Shown: piece by piece, positions 1-8,166 of the stretch
Numbering within the stretch: the stretch's first letter is position 1
Layout: every line of letters starts with the position of its first letter
The notes under the pieces: generated by a model
Databases searched by the model: none
What the model saw: the letters and a program-made list of their open reading frames with translations, nothing else
Told to the model about the DNA's origin: nothing
Source of the DNA: Hymenobacter negativus
GTDB taxonomy: Bacteria; Bacteroidota; Bacteroidia; Cytophagales; Hymenobacteraceae
Assembly: GCF_016056375.1 (NCBI RefSeq)
Contig: NZ_JAEDAE010000006.1
Coordinates: 124,001 to 188,000, forward strand
Direction: 5' to 3'
DNA length: 64,000 nt
Translations under genes and position numbers: made by a program

Positions 1-1466
1 TTCTGGTCGGCGCCCACCACCATGGCCTGCTCGATGAGCGGGTCCTCCTTCAGTTTGCCCTCGATGACCTGCGGGGCGATGTATTTGCCGCCCGAGGTCT
101 TGAACATCTCCTTTTTACGGTCAGTGATTTTCAGGAACTTGCCATTCACCAGCTCGCCAATGTCGCCAGTGTGGAACCAGCCTTCCTGGTCGAACACCTC
201 GGCCGTGAGGTCGGGCTTGTTGTAATAGCCCTTCATTACCGAAGCCGATTTGGTCAGAATTTCGCCATCGGCCGCGATTTTCACGTCCATGTTGTCGATG
301 AGCGGGCCCACGGTGCCAATCATGTTATTCTCCGGCTCGTAGCCACCCACGGCAATCACCGGCGAGGTTTCTGTCAGGCCGTAGCCCTCCATCACCCGAA
401 TGCCGGCCGCCCAGAACACGCGCGCCAGCCGGGGCTGCAAGGCCCCGCCGCCGCTCACAATGCAACGTAGGTTGCCGCCCAGCGCCTCGCGCCATTTATT
501 GAAGATGAGCTTATTGGCCAGCGCCAGCTGCGTATTATAGAAGAAGCCCTGGTCTTTCTGGGTGTCGTACTTCAGGCCCAAATCCAGAGCCCAGAAAAAC
601 AGGCTTTTCTTGATGCCTTCCAGCTCGTGGCCTTTCTGCACGATTTTATCATATACCTTCTCCAGCAGGCGGGGCACGGTGGTGAAGATTTCGGGCTTCA
701 CCTCGCGGAGGTTATCGGCGATGACGTCCATGTTTTCGGCGTAGTAGATGCTCACACCGTTTATCATGTACAGATACGTCACCATGCGCTCGAAAATATG
801 GCAGAGCGGCAGGAAGCTTAGCGCTTTATCGTTCTTCGTGACGGGCACAAAACGCTGCGAGTTGCGGCAGTTGCTCAGGATGTTATCGTGGGTGAGCATC
901 ACGCCCTTGGGCTTGCCAGTAGTGCCGCTGGTGTAGATGAGCGTGAGCAAATCGTCGGGCTCCACGGCGGCTTTCAGCGGCTCCAGGTCAGCGGCGTTGC
1001 CTTTTTTGCCCAGCTCCAGCAGCTCACTAAAGTGGCGGGCACCCTCTACTTTATCGAAGGTGAAGATGTTGGCAGCGGGAATATCCAGGTCCTGCGTGGC
1101 TTCCTTCACCTTGTCGAACAGCTTTTTATCGGCCACGAACACGGCCCGCACGCCGGCATCGGTGAAGATGTACTTATAGTCCTCCACTGTGATACTGGGA
1201 TACATCGGCACGCTGGTGGCCCCGATTTGGGAGATGCCGAAGTCGGCCATCATCCACTCCGGACGGTTCATGCTAATAATGGCCACCTTATCGCCACGCT
1301 TGAGGCCGAGCGACACGAGCCCGAGCGAGACAAGGTTGACCTGGTCCTGCAGTTGCTGGCTGCTGATGGGCACCCAGTTACCGTCGATTTTGGAGGCCAG
1401 GGCGTCGGACTTGGGCGACTCGGCAATTTGGTGGGCTAGGATATCAAAGGCGCGACGAACGTCCAT
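1..1466 (-). CDS. Long-chain acyl-CoA synthetase (AMP-forming), C-terminus beyond window
   Basis: This ANL-superfamily enzyme activates fatty acids to acyl-CoA through an acyl-adenylate. The reverse strand is open from ATG at 1466 (MDVRRAFDILAHQIAES) to the window edge, about 488 codons. It carries the P-loop-like motif YTSGTTGKPKGV, the substrate-side motif GYGLTETSP and the hinge region TGDIGELVNGKFLKITDRKK, followed by FKTSGGKYIAPQ. The 'FFWALDLGLKY' stretch and the overall size fit the long-chain (FadD/FAA) type rather than acetyl-CoA synthetase. The gene is divergent from the arginase-like gene, with a 199-bp shared upstream region. The last C-terminal residues lie outside the window. 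The family assignment is firm; the preferred chain length is inferred. Confidence 0.93.
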   Translation of the reverse strand, partial: MDVRRAFDILAHQIAESPKSDALASKIDGNWVPISSQQLQDQVNLVSLGLVSLGLKRGDKVAIISMNRPEWMMADFGISQIGATSVPMYPSITVEDYKYIFTDAGVRAVFVADKKLFDKVKEATQDLDIPAANIFTFDKVEGARHFSELLELGKKGNAADLEPLKAAVEPDDLLTLIYTSGTTGKPKGVMLTHDNILSNCRNSQRFVPVTKNDKALSFLPLCHIFERMVTYLYMINGVSIYYAENMDVIADNLREVKPEIFTTVPRLLEKVYDKIVQKGHELEGIKKSLFFWALDLGLKYDTQKDQGFFYNTQLALANKLIFNKWREALGGNLRCIVSGGGALQPRLARVFWAAGIRVMEGYGLTETSPVIAVGGYEPENNMIGTVGPLIDNMDVKIAADGEILTKSASVMKGYYNKPDLTAEVFDQEGWFHTGDIGELVNGKFLKITDRKKEMFKTSGGKYIAPQVIEGKLKEDPLIEQAMVVGADQ

Positions 1467-1635
1467 GGGTGGGGTCGGATAAAGGCGTATTGCGTGAAAT
1501 TCAGCTTAAATAAAGCGCTTTTTTTGGGTCTGCGCGATGGCGCAGTAACCACATCCGTGGCGCTGCTATTACGGCTAAAAACCAAATTGGCCGCGAAAAC
1601 GCTCAAAAAGCCCCAAAACCCGGCTTTTTTCGGCG

Positions 1636-1643
1636 TAATTTTG
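1636..1643 (+). promoter_or_regulatory. Bacteroidota -7 box upstream of the arginase-like gene
   Basis: TAATTTTG matches the Bacteroidota -7 consensus TAnnTTTG exactly and ends 22 nt before the ATG at 1666. I see no clear TTG at the -33 position, so this is a single-box call. Confidence 0.45.
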
Positions 1644-1665
1644 GGCTCTAGCATTCCCGCTCCCA

Positions 1666-2823
1666 ATGAATCTGGCCCTGTTTTTTGACCCGCTGCCGGA
1701 AACGCTGACCGAGGCCTCGCCCGCGCCTACCACGCTGGCTGCCTACGCCACCCGCTTCACCGAAACCTTCCCCGACTGGCGCACCGCCGACCTGGCCCTC
1801 ATCGGGCTGGATGAGTGGCGCGGCAGCGCGGCCGGCCCACCCAATGCCCGCCGCCACGGCCCCAACGAAGTGCGCCAGCGCTTCTACCAGCTGCAAAAAG
1901 GCTCGGGCATGCTGCGCCTCGTCGACCTCGGCAACTTGCGCCCCGGCCTTACGCTGGAGGATACTTACCAGCGCCTGCGCGAAATCATCGGGGCGCTGCT
2001 GGAGGAAAACACAGTGCCTATTCTGCTCGGCGGCAGCCACGATTTGGACTACGGCCAGTTTCTGGCCTACGAAGCGCAGGACCGCACCATCAACGTGACG
2101 GTAGTGGACTCGCGGCCCGACATGGCCGAGCCCGGCCCCGGCACCCCGCCCGAAGAAAGCCATCTGCGCCGCCTGCTGGTGCACGAGCCCAACATCGTGT
2201 TCAGCTTGGCCCACCTCGGCCACCAGCAATACCTCACCCCGCCCGAGGTGATGGTGGCCCTCGAAAAGCTGCACTTCGACACCATGAGCGTGGGCGAGGT
2301 GCGCGCCGACCGCCGCCTGGCCGAGCCACTGGTGCGCCAGGCCGATTTCATGAGCGTAGACATTGCCGCCATTCGCTGGCAGGACTCGCCGGGCTACTAC
2401 CCGGCCAATCCCTTTGGCCTGGGCAATGAGGAAGCGACGCAGCTCTGCTGGTATGCGGGTCATAATGAACAGCTCAGCTCGTTCGGCCTCTACGGCTACC
2501 GCGCCGACGTGGACCCGAACGGGCTGGCTGCCGCCACCATCGCCACCATGCTCTGGTATTTCGTGGAAGGATTCTACCACCGCAAACCCGAAACCGGCTT
2601 CGGTACCTTCCGCTTCCTCACCTACACCGTGGTGCTGCCCGGCAACCCCGACAAGCTGGTGTTCTACAAATCGCGCCGCGCCGAAAAGTGGTGGATGGAA
2701 GTGGAGCGCCTCGGCGACAACGCCACCAAGCGCGTGGTCCCCTGCACCTACGAGGATTACCTGAACGCCTCGCAGGGCGACCTGCCGCAGCGCTGGATTC
2801 GGCTTCAGGCGCTGTTAAGCTAG
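1666..2823 (+). CDS. Arginase/formimidoylglutamase-family protein with altered metal site
   Basis: This is a 385-aa protein of the ureohydrolase fold (arginase, agmatinase, HutG), in the Bacteroidota branch usually annotated as formimidoylglutamase. The three metal motifs are visible but changed: LLGGSHDLDYG (H125), VVDSRPDM (D148, R150, D152) and SVDIAAIR (D232, A234). In canonical arginase the matching motifs are GGDHS, DAHxD and SxDxD. The ligands of site A (H125, D148, D152, D232) are therefore kept, while the site-B-specific His and Asp are R150 and A234. A binuclear hydrolase mechanism is unlikely as written. It is longer than HutG, with an extended C-terminus after residue 320. No hut or arginine genes are adjacent. 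Membership of the fold is well supported; the reaction is unknown. Confidence 0.85.
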   Translation: MNLALFFDPLPETLTEASPAPTTLAAYATRFTETFPDWRTADLALIGLDEWRGSAAGPPNARRHGPNEVRQRFYQLQKGSGMLRLVDLGNLRPGLTLEDTYQRLREIIGALLEENTVPILLGGSHDLDYGQFLAYEAQDRTINVTVVDSRPDMAEPGPGTPPEESHLRRLLVHEPNIVFSLAHLGHQQYLTPPEVMVALEKLHFDTMSVGEVRADRRLAEPLVRQADFMSVDIAAIRWQDSPGYYPANPFGLGNEEATQLCWYAGHNEQLSSFGLYGYRADVDPNGLAAATIATMLWYFVEGFYHRKPETGFGTFRFLTYTVVLPGNPDKLVFYKSRRAEKWWMEVERLGDNATKRVVPCTYEDYLNASQGDLPQRWIRLQALLS

Positions 2824-2840
2824 TTGAAACGTCACAAAAA

Positions 2841-2945
2841 GAACGGTCATGCTGAGCCTAGTCGAAGCATCTCTACCGCACAAGTAATCAATTTTGAACC
2901 AACGAAGCGGTAGAGATGCTTCGACTGCGCTCAGCATGACCGTTC
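2841..2945. repeat. Long inverted repeat (39-bp arms)
   Basis: The left arm 2841-2879 and right arm 2907-2945 pair over 39 bp with one C-C mismatch and one T-G pair that is a wobble in plus-sense RNA. The arm contains the string GTCATGCTGAGC, close to the GTCATCCTGAGC of the repeat at 6940-7045, so both belong to one dispersed repeat type. The right arm supplies the ATG (2936) of the next gene. Confidence 0.9.
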
Positions 2946-3193
2946 CAGAAAACCAAACTGTAATTCCCACCTACACCAAAAACCAACTCGCTCTGCGCAA
3001 TGGCCAGGACCGCGACGAAATCTGGGTGGCGTACCAAGGCCAGATTTACGACGTAAGCCGCTCGCGCCTCTGGCGGCGCGGCAACCACTACGAGCACTGG
3101 GCCGGCCAGGACCTCACCGCCGAACTGGACAAAGACGCCCCGCACACCGCCAACGTATTCGATAATTTCGCCGTTGTGGGGCAACTTCTATAG
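2936..3193 (+). CDS. Cytochrome b5-like haem-binding domain protein
   Basis: This is a small protein of about 85 aa with the compact b5-like fold seen in many bacteria. It begins with 'YTKNQLALRNGQDRDEIWVAY', then GQIYDVSRSRLWRRGNHYEHW and AGQDLTAEL, and ends with DAPHTANVFDNFAVVGQL. The likely haem-ligating histidines are in the NHYEHWAG segment and in APHT, as in related single-domain proteins. There is no signal peptide or membrane segment, so it is presumably cytoplasmic. The start is taken at ATG 2936. An in-frame TTG at 2894 would only add residues encoded by the inverted repeat. The electron-transfer or ligand-binding role is inferred from the family, and no redox partner is adjacent. 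Confidence 0.8.
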   Translation: MTVPENQTVIPTYTKNQLALRNGQDRDEIWVAYQGQIYDVSRSRLWRRGNHYEHWAGQDLTAELDKDAPHTANVFDNFAVVGQLL

Positions 3194-3259
3194 AACATGC
3201 TTTAGCTTGTTCGTCGCTTGAACTTTCCCTTTTTTCTGAACAAGCTAAAGCATGTTCTA
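3191..3259. repeat. Inverted repeat with perfect 22-bp arms
   Basis: The arms 3191-3212 and 3238-3259 (gaacaagctaaagcatgttc core) are perfect complements around a 25-nt spacer. The first possible murQ ATG (3252) lies in the right arm, and the stop codon of the b5-like gene (ending 3193) lies in the first bases of the left arm. The whole intergenic space is therefore the repeat. Confidence 0.9.
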
Positions 3260-4064
3260 CACTATGATGACCACCGAAGCGCCCTCCGAATTCAACCACC
3301 TCGAAACGCTGTCGACCACCGAACTGCTGGCCGGCATGAACCGCCTCGACCACACCGTGCCCGATACCGTGGCCAAGGCCTTGCCGCAGATTGAGCGGCT
3401 GGTAGAAGCTACGGTGGCCCGGCTGCGCGATGGCGGGCGGCTGTTCTACATCGGGGCGGGCACCAGCGGGCGGCTGGGCGTGGTCGATGCCTCGGAGTGC
3501 CCACCCACGTTTGGCGTGCCGGCCGAAATGGTGGTAGGCATCATGGCGGGCGGTGATGGGGCCATCCGAGTGGCCGTAGAAGGCGCGGAGGACGATGCCG
3601 AGCAAGCCTGGAAAGACTTGCAGGTACACAACGTCACTGCCAAAGACGTGCTCGTGGGCATCGCCGCTTCGGGCCGCACGCCCTACGTCATTGGTGGGCT
3701 GCAGCGGGCGCGGGCGGCCGGCCTGGCCACCGGCTGCGTGGTGTGCAATGCAGGTTCGGCAGTGGCGGCAGCAGCTGAGTTTCCGGTAGAAGTGGTGACG
3801 GGGCCGGAATTTATTACGGGCAGCACGCGGCTGAAAGCCGGCTCGGCCCAGAAAATGACGCTCAACATGCTCACCACAGCCACTTTCATCCGCCTGGGCT
3901 ACGTGCGTGGCAACAAGATGGTCGACATGAAGCTGTCCAACATAAAGCTGGTAGACCGGGGCGAACGCATGCTGATGGACGAGCTCGGCATTGAACAAGC
4001 CGAGGCGGCCGAGTTGCTCAAGCAGCACGGCAGCGTGCGCGCGGCGCTGAATGCTCGCGCATAG
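3252..4064 (+). CDS. murQ: N-acetylmuramic acid 6-phosphate etherase
   Basis: MurQ cleaves the D-lactyl ether of MurNAc-6-phosphate to give GlcNAc-6-phosphate, a step in recycling of cell-wall sugars in the cytoplasm. The protein has one SIS domain with the family signatures FYIGAGTSGRLGVVDASECP, GIAASGRTPYVIGGL and STRLKAGSAQKMTLNML, and a C-terminal helical region ending in ALNARA. The length of about 265-270 aa is slightly shorter than the 300 of E. coli MurQ. Possible starts are ATG 3252 (inside the inverted repeat), 3264 and 3267; alignment favours 3264 or 3267. No MurNAc PTS or transporter gene is adjacent. Confidence 0.95.
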   Translation: MFYTMMTTEAPSEFNHLETLSTTELLAGMNRLDHTVPDTVAKALPQIERLVEATVARLRDGGRLFYIGAGTSGRLGVVDASECPPTFGVPAEMVVGIMAGGDGAIRVAVEGAEDDAEQAWKDLQVHNVTAKDVLVGIAASGRTPYVIGGLQRARAAGLATGCVVCNAGSAVAAAAEFPVEVVTGPEFITGSTRLKAGSAQKMTLNMLTTATFIRLGYVRGNKMVDMKLSNIKLVDRGERMLMDELGIEQAEAAELLKQHGSVRAALNARA

Positions 4065-4078
4065 TATGCGTACCGTAC

Positions 4079-4363
4079 ATGGCCAGGCTTAGAATCAGCA
4101 TTGGGCTACTCGGCTTGCTCCAGATGCTGCTTCTGCTGTGCCTGTATCAGCCGCTGCCCGAAACGCTGGACAAACCCTGGGTTGACAAAATTTACAATAT
4201 CGTTTTCGCGGCCAACAGTATAGCACTGGTACTGACAGCATTTTGGGCTTTCAAACAGCGCCGAGCCCTGCTGGGCATCCTGGCGGCAGTGCTTGCTTTT
4301 CCGGGCCTAATGTTTTGGGCAACCGTTTTGACCAGCCTTTTAACGAACCGCAACGTGGAATAA
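4079..4363 (+). CDS. Small membrane protein of unknown function
   Basis: This is a 94-aa protein with three hydrophobic stretches: residues 5-23 (ISIGLLGLLQMLLLLCLY), about 43-60 (IVFAANSIALVLTAFWAF) and about 66-88. It starts 14 bp after murQ, so co-transcription is likely. I do not recognise a family. Three membrane helices with an N-terminal Arg-rich tip suggest an inner-membrane protein. Confidence 0.6.
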   Translation: MARLRISIGLLGLLQMLLLLCLYQPLPETLDKPWVDKIYNIVFAANSIALVLTAFWAFKQRRALLGILAAVLAFPGLMFWATVLTSLLTNRNVE

Positions 4364-4437
4364 TAAGTTAGCAGGGAACACCTTTTGCGCTAAAACGGCA
4401 GCTGTTCCGGTAATGGCTGCCCCTGCCCTGCCAACCC

Positions 4438-5022
4438 ATGCACACCATCGAGCCGCACTACAACTGGATTGAGCAATACTCGGCCTCCGAAGACCCTCGC
4501 TCCCCTCTCTTCGAAGCGGAAAATAGCCTCGAAACTTTCACCAATACCATCTACGGCTACTACATCCACCCGCAGTGGGACAGCCTGGGGTCGGATACAC
4601 TGTTCTTCAAAATCCTGTTTGCCGATTATGAGGATGGTACCGCTGTGCTCGAATTCATCGGCGAGTGGAACGATGCCATCGAAAACGACATCATGGAGCT
4701 CAAGCGGAATATCATCGATATTCTGACGCATGAGGGCATTCGCAAGTTTATCCTCATCGGCGAAAACGTATTCAACTTCCACGGCTCCGACGACGACTAT
4801 TACGAAGAATGGTACGAGGACGTGGAAGACGGCTGGATTGCGGGCATCAACTTCCAGGAACATGTGCTGCGCGAAATGAAGCAATACAACGTCGACAACT
4901 ACATCAACTTCGGCGGGCAGCTCGACGACCTATCCTGGCGTACCTACGAGCCGCGCCGCCTCTTCGAAGTGGTCGATAACCTCCTGAACCGTCGCCTAGG
5001 CATGCCCGAGACTGAACTGTAG
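4438..5022 (+). CDS. Conserved hypothetical cytoplasmic protein
   Basis: This is a 194-aa soluble, acidic protein beginning MHTIEPHYNWIEQYSASED. It contains the segments IYGYYIHPQWDSLGS, LEFIGEWNDAIENDIMELKR and KFILIGENVFNFHGSDDDYY, and is rich in aromatic and acidic residues. There is no signal peptide. It looks like the Bacteroidota-wide conserved protein usually left unnamed. The alternating strand/helix pattern with 'RKFILIGENVFNFH' suggests an alpha/beta domain. It is followed by a terminator shared with the convergent lipoprotein gene. No function is proposed. Confidence 0.7.
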   Translation: MHTIEPHYNWIEQYSASEDPRSPLFEAENSLETFTNTIYGYYIHPQWDSLGSDTLFFKILFADYEDGTAVLEFIGEWNDAIENDIMELKRNIIDILTHEGIRKFILIGENVFNFHGSDDDYYEEWYEDVEDGWIAGINFQEHVLREMKQYNVDNYINFGGQLDDLSWRTYEPRRLFEVVDNLLNRRLGMPETEL

Positions 5023-5040
5023 CGCTACAGCCTAAACACA

Positions 5041-5074
5041 AAAAAGCCTCTCCGTTGCTGGAGAGGCTTTTTTA
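5041..5074. terminator. Bidirectional intrinsic terminator
   Basis: The stem agcctctcc / ggagaggct is flanked by A and T runs on both sides. It lies between convergent genes ending at 5022 (+) and 5093 (-), and serves both. Confidence 0.85.
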
Positions 5075-5092
5075 TTAACCAGGAGGCAAGAA

Positions 5093-5365
5093 TTACTTCT
5101 TAACTTCTTCGGTCGTGGTGGTCGTGGTGGTGCCGGCAGCAGGAGCGTTAGCGTCCATTTTGTCAGCGTTGTCCTGGATGGCTTCGCCTTTGGCATCAGC
5201 CGAGTCACGTACGGCGTCAGCCTTGTCTTCCATGGCATCAGCTTTGGCTTCGCCAGCTTCTTTCACGTTTTCGCCAACTTGCTCCTGAGCATCTTCTTTC
5301 TTGCTGTCGCACGAAGTGAAGGTGAACGAACCGAGGGCCAGGGCGAGGAACAATACTTTTTTCAT
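5093..5365 (-). CDS. Small lipoprotein with Ala/Asp/Lys-rich helical repeats
   Basis: This 90-aa protein has a lipoprotein signal peptide (MKKVLFLALALGSFTFTSC, lipid-attachment Cys19). The mature part is made of 11-residue-like helical repeats such as EAGEAKADAMEDKADAVRDS and AKGEAIQDNADKMDAN, and ends in a Thr run and EEVKK. The repeats resemble LEA-like or stress-induced small lipoproteins of Bacteroidota. It is monocistronic, with a terminator directly downstream. Envelope location is inferred from the lipobox; the function is unknown. Confidence 0.75.
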   Translation of the reverse strand: MKKVLFLALALGSFTFTSCDSKKEDAQEQVGENVKEAGEAKADAMEDKADAVRDSADAKGEAIQDNADKMDANAPAAGTTTTTTTEEVKK

Positions 5366-5523
5366 CTTGGGGTTTGTTTTAAATGTGGTTGATTTTCAAG
5401 CAACTTCCGAAGGTTGAGCCGAAGCTTAACTTCAAATTCGGGGCTTTATACTCTGGTTTGGAGAAGGTAACCCGCCGCCTGAAAAAAATTTGTGAAGAAT
5501 GTGTGAGCCCGGCGTAGTCCCGC

Positions 5524-6852
5524 TTATTTCTTGCGGAACAGGATACCGATGGGCACGCCCGTAAAGTCGAAATGCTCGCGCATCCGGTTTTCGAGGTAGC
5601 GCGTGTAGTTGGTTTGCACGTACTGCGGCAGGTTGGCGAAGAAGGCAAACACGGGGTTGTGCGTAGGCAGCTGCGTCACGTACTTGATGCGAATCATCTT
5701 GCCCTTGAGCGCGGGCGGGCCGTATTTCTCAATCTCCTTCAGCATCACATCGTTGAGCTGCGAAGTCGGAATCTTGCGGCGCTTGTTGTGGTACACTTCA
5801 ATGGCCGTTTCGATGGCCTTGTGCACGCGCTGCTTGTTCAGCACCGAGATAAAGATGATGGGGATATAGGAGATGGGCGCAATCTTTTCCAGGATTTTGG
5901 CCTCAAATTCCTTGGCCGTGTTGGTGTCCTTATCAGCCACCAAATCCCACTTATTCACCAGAATCACAATGCCTTTGCGGTTCTTATCGGCCAGGGTGAT
6001 GATGTTCACATCCTGCGCCTCGATGCCGCGGCTGGCGTCCAGCATCACAATACACACGTCGCACTCCTCCAGGGCGCGCAGGCTGCGCATGTTGGCGTAG
6101 AATTCCACGTCCTCGCTCACCTTGGCTTTGCGGCGCAGGCCGGCCGTATCCACTAGGATAAACTCCTTGCCGAAGGCATTGTAGCGCGCCGAGATGGAGT
6201 CGCGGGTGGTGCCAGCAATATCCGTCACAATGCTGCGGTCTTCGCCCAGCAGCAGGTTCACGAGGCTGGATTTGCCCACGTTGGGGCGGCCCACCACGGC
6301 AATACGCGGGATTTCCGATTCCGGCTCCTCAATGCCGGGGTCGTCGAAGTTGGCTACCACGGCATCCAGCAATTCGCCGGTGCCGTGGCCGTTGGCGCTG
6401 CTGATGGCGTAAATTTCGCCATCGCCGAGGCCCAGCGAATAGAATTCGCCCACGCCGTTGGCGCGGAGGTTGGTGTCGGCCTTGTTAGCCACCAGGTAGA
6501 TGGGCTTTTTGCCGATGTAGCGGCGCAGCACGTGCGCAAACTCCTCATCGAGGCTATGCACACCGGCATCAGCATCCACCATGAACAGCACCACGTCGGC
6601 CTCTTCAATGGCCAGCTTTACCTGCTTGTTGATTTCGCCCTCAAAAATATCTTCCGAATTGTGCACGTAACCGCCCGTGTCAATCACGGTGAAGTTCTTG
6701 CCAATCCAGTCGCCGTAGCCGTAGTGGCGGTCGCGGGTTACGCCGCTCTCGTTGTCCATGATGGCCTTGCGCTGACCCACGAGGCGGTTGAAAAGCGTGG
6801 ATTTGCCCACGTTGGGCCGCCCAACGATGGCGACCGTGTTTTGCTTAGACAT
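5524..6852 (-). CDS. der: Ribosome-assembly GTPase Der (EngA)
   Basis: Der has two tandem GTPase domains and acts in maturation of the 50S subunit. The protein is 442 aa. The first G1 loop GRPNVGKS is at residues 11-18 and the second at 188-195. The first domain has the G4 motif NKAD near 123; the second has DTAGLRRKAK and NKWD. The C-terminal KH-like domain holds GPPALKGKMIRIKYVTQ and ends GVPIGILFRKK. The length is normal for the family. It is transcribed after era on the same strand, separated by a perfect inverted repeat. Confidence 0.97.
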   Translation of the reverse strand: MSKQNTVAIVGRPNVGKSTLFNRLVGQRKAIMDNESGVTRDRHYGYGDWIGKNFTVIDTGGYVHNSEDIFEGEINKQVKLAIEEADVVLFMVDADAGVHSLDEEFAHVLRRYIGKKPIYLVANKADTNLRANGVGEFYSLGLGDGEIYAISSANGHGTGELLDAVVANFDDPGIEEPESEIPRIAVVGRPNVGKSSLVNLLLGEDRSIVTDIAGTTRDSISARYNAFGKEFILVDTAGLRRKAKVSEDVEFYANMRSLRALEECDVCIVMLDASRGIEAQDVNIITLADKNRKGIVILVNKWDLVADKDTNTAKEFEAKILEKIAPISYIPIIFISVLNKQRVHKAIETAIEVYHNKRRKIPTSQLNDVMLKEIEKYGPPALKGKMIRIKYVTQLPTHNPVFAFFANLPQYVQTNYTRYLENRMREHFDFTGVPIGILFRKK

Positions 6853-6939
6853 GTGGTGTTGGCCCCAGCCGCCGACCCGACCTAGATTCGGCAGTGCCCG
6901 GGGTATATTAGTTATAGATGGTCGGAATACGTGTTTTGT

Positions 6940-7045
6940 CTGTCATCCTGAGCGCAGCGAAGGACCTTATCACGCCAGCGCCGTTTTGCTTTTACCGCAA
7001 GCAGTTCAGGCGTGATAAGGTCCTTCGCTGCGCTCAGGATGACAG
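6940..7045. repeat. Inverted repeat with perfect 37-bp arms
   Basis: The arms 6940-6976 and 7009-7045 are perfectly complementary over 37 bp, with a 32-nt spacer. The outer string ctgtcatcctgagcgcagcg is related to the repeat at 2841-2945. It fills most of the era-der gap: the right arm ends 9 bp from the era stop, and 87 bp separate the left arm from the der start. Confidence 0.92.
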
Positions 7046-7054
7046 GCGGAGTAT

Positions 7055-7951
7055 TTATTGATAGCCGAACCGACTCAGCGCTTTTGCATCGGTACGCCAA
7101 TTCTCGTTCACTTTTACGTGCAGTTCCAGAAACACCTTTTTCAGGAAAAACTTCTCCATTTCCTCACGCGCCCAGGTGCCTACTTTCTTCAGTGCCTCGC
7201 CGCCCTGGCCGATGACGATGCCCTTTTGTGAGCTGCGCTCGACGTAGATGATGCCGCGAATGCGAATGATGGCGTCCTCTTCCTTAAACTCCTCAATCAC
7301 AACTTCGCAGCTGTATGGAATCTCCTTCTTATAAAGCTTGAATATTTTTTCGCGCACCATTTCGGCGGCAAAAAAACGCTCGGGCTTATCGGTTAATTCG
7401 TCCTTCGGGTAATATGGCGGGTGGAGGGGCAGGCGCTCCAGCACCAGCTGCAGCACGCCGTCGGTACCGAAGTGGTTGAGGGCGGAAATGGGCAGAACTT
7501 CGGCGGCGTTGGGGAGCTGCTCTTTCCAGTAGGCCAGCTTGGCTTCCACCTCTTCCTGGTTGGCTTGGTCGATTTTGTTAACGAGCAAAATGATGGGGGT
7601 GTCCACCATCTTGCGCAGGCGCTCCACTACGGGTTCCTCGTCATGCTTCTCGTAGATGTCCGTTACGAAGAGCACCACGTCGGCGTCTTCGAGCGATGAG
7701 TACACGAACGACATCATGGCGTTGTGCAGCTCATATTTGGGCTGGATGATGCCGGGGGTATCGGAATAAATCAGCTGGAAATCATCGCCGTTGAGGATGC
7801 CCAGGATGCGGTGGCGCGTGGTCTGGGCCTTGCTCGTGACGATGCTGAGCCGCTCGCCCACCAGCGCATTCATCAGCGTGGACTTGCCCACGTTGGGCTT
7901 GCCAATGATGCTCACGAAGCCGGCGCGGTGGGGTTTAGTTTCGGGGTTCAC
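7055..7951 (-). CDS. era: GTPase Era
   Basis: Era binds the 3' end of 16S rRNA and supports 30S maturation. The 298-aa protein has the G1 loop GKPNVGKS at 17-24, SDTPGII (G3), NKID (G4) and the type II KH domain with the IGQGG loop near residue 250, ending KALSRFGYQ. The N-terminal 10 residues are variable, as usual. The next gene downstream on this strand is der, so the two ribosome-assembly GTPases are paired. Confidence 0.97.
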   Translation of the reverse strand: MNPETKPHRAGFVSIIGKPNVGKSTLMNALVGERLSIVTSKAQTTRHRILGILNGDDFQLIYSDTPGIIQPKYELHNAMMSFVYSSLEDADVVLFVTDIYEKHDEEPVVERLRKMVDTPIILLVNKIDQANQEEVEAKLAYWKEQLPNAAEVLPISALNHFGTDGVLQLVLERLPLHPPYYPKDELTDKPERFFAAEMVREKIFKLYKKEIPYSCEVVIEEFKEEDAIIRIRGIIYVERSSQKGIVIGQGGEALKKVGTWAREEMEKFFLKKVFLELHVKVNENWRTDAKALSRFGYQ

Positions 7952-8166
7952 GATGGATGGGTTTGATAATCAGGGCCGCAAAGGTACGGCTTGCGGGCCG
8001 GAAATGCTAGGATGATGCCGAAGTACCCAGCCGCGAAGGGCGTTTCAGCGGCGCAGAATTTCGCTTTTGGTCAATTCGATTTGCGGAAATCGTCAGCAAG
8101 AGCCTTTGGATGGGGCCGGACCTTTGTCAGGTTCTCCAACGCATCTGTCACCTAACCCGCAACCAT

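Noticed and set aside
1436..1666. Minus-strand 76-codon frame between the acyl-CoA ligase and arginase-like genes
   Set aside because: It overlaps the ligase start in another frame and covers the region with the plus-strand -7 box; no conserved features.
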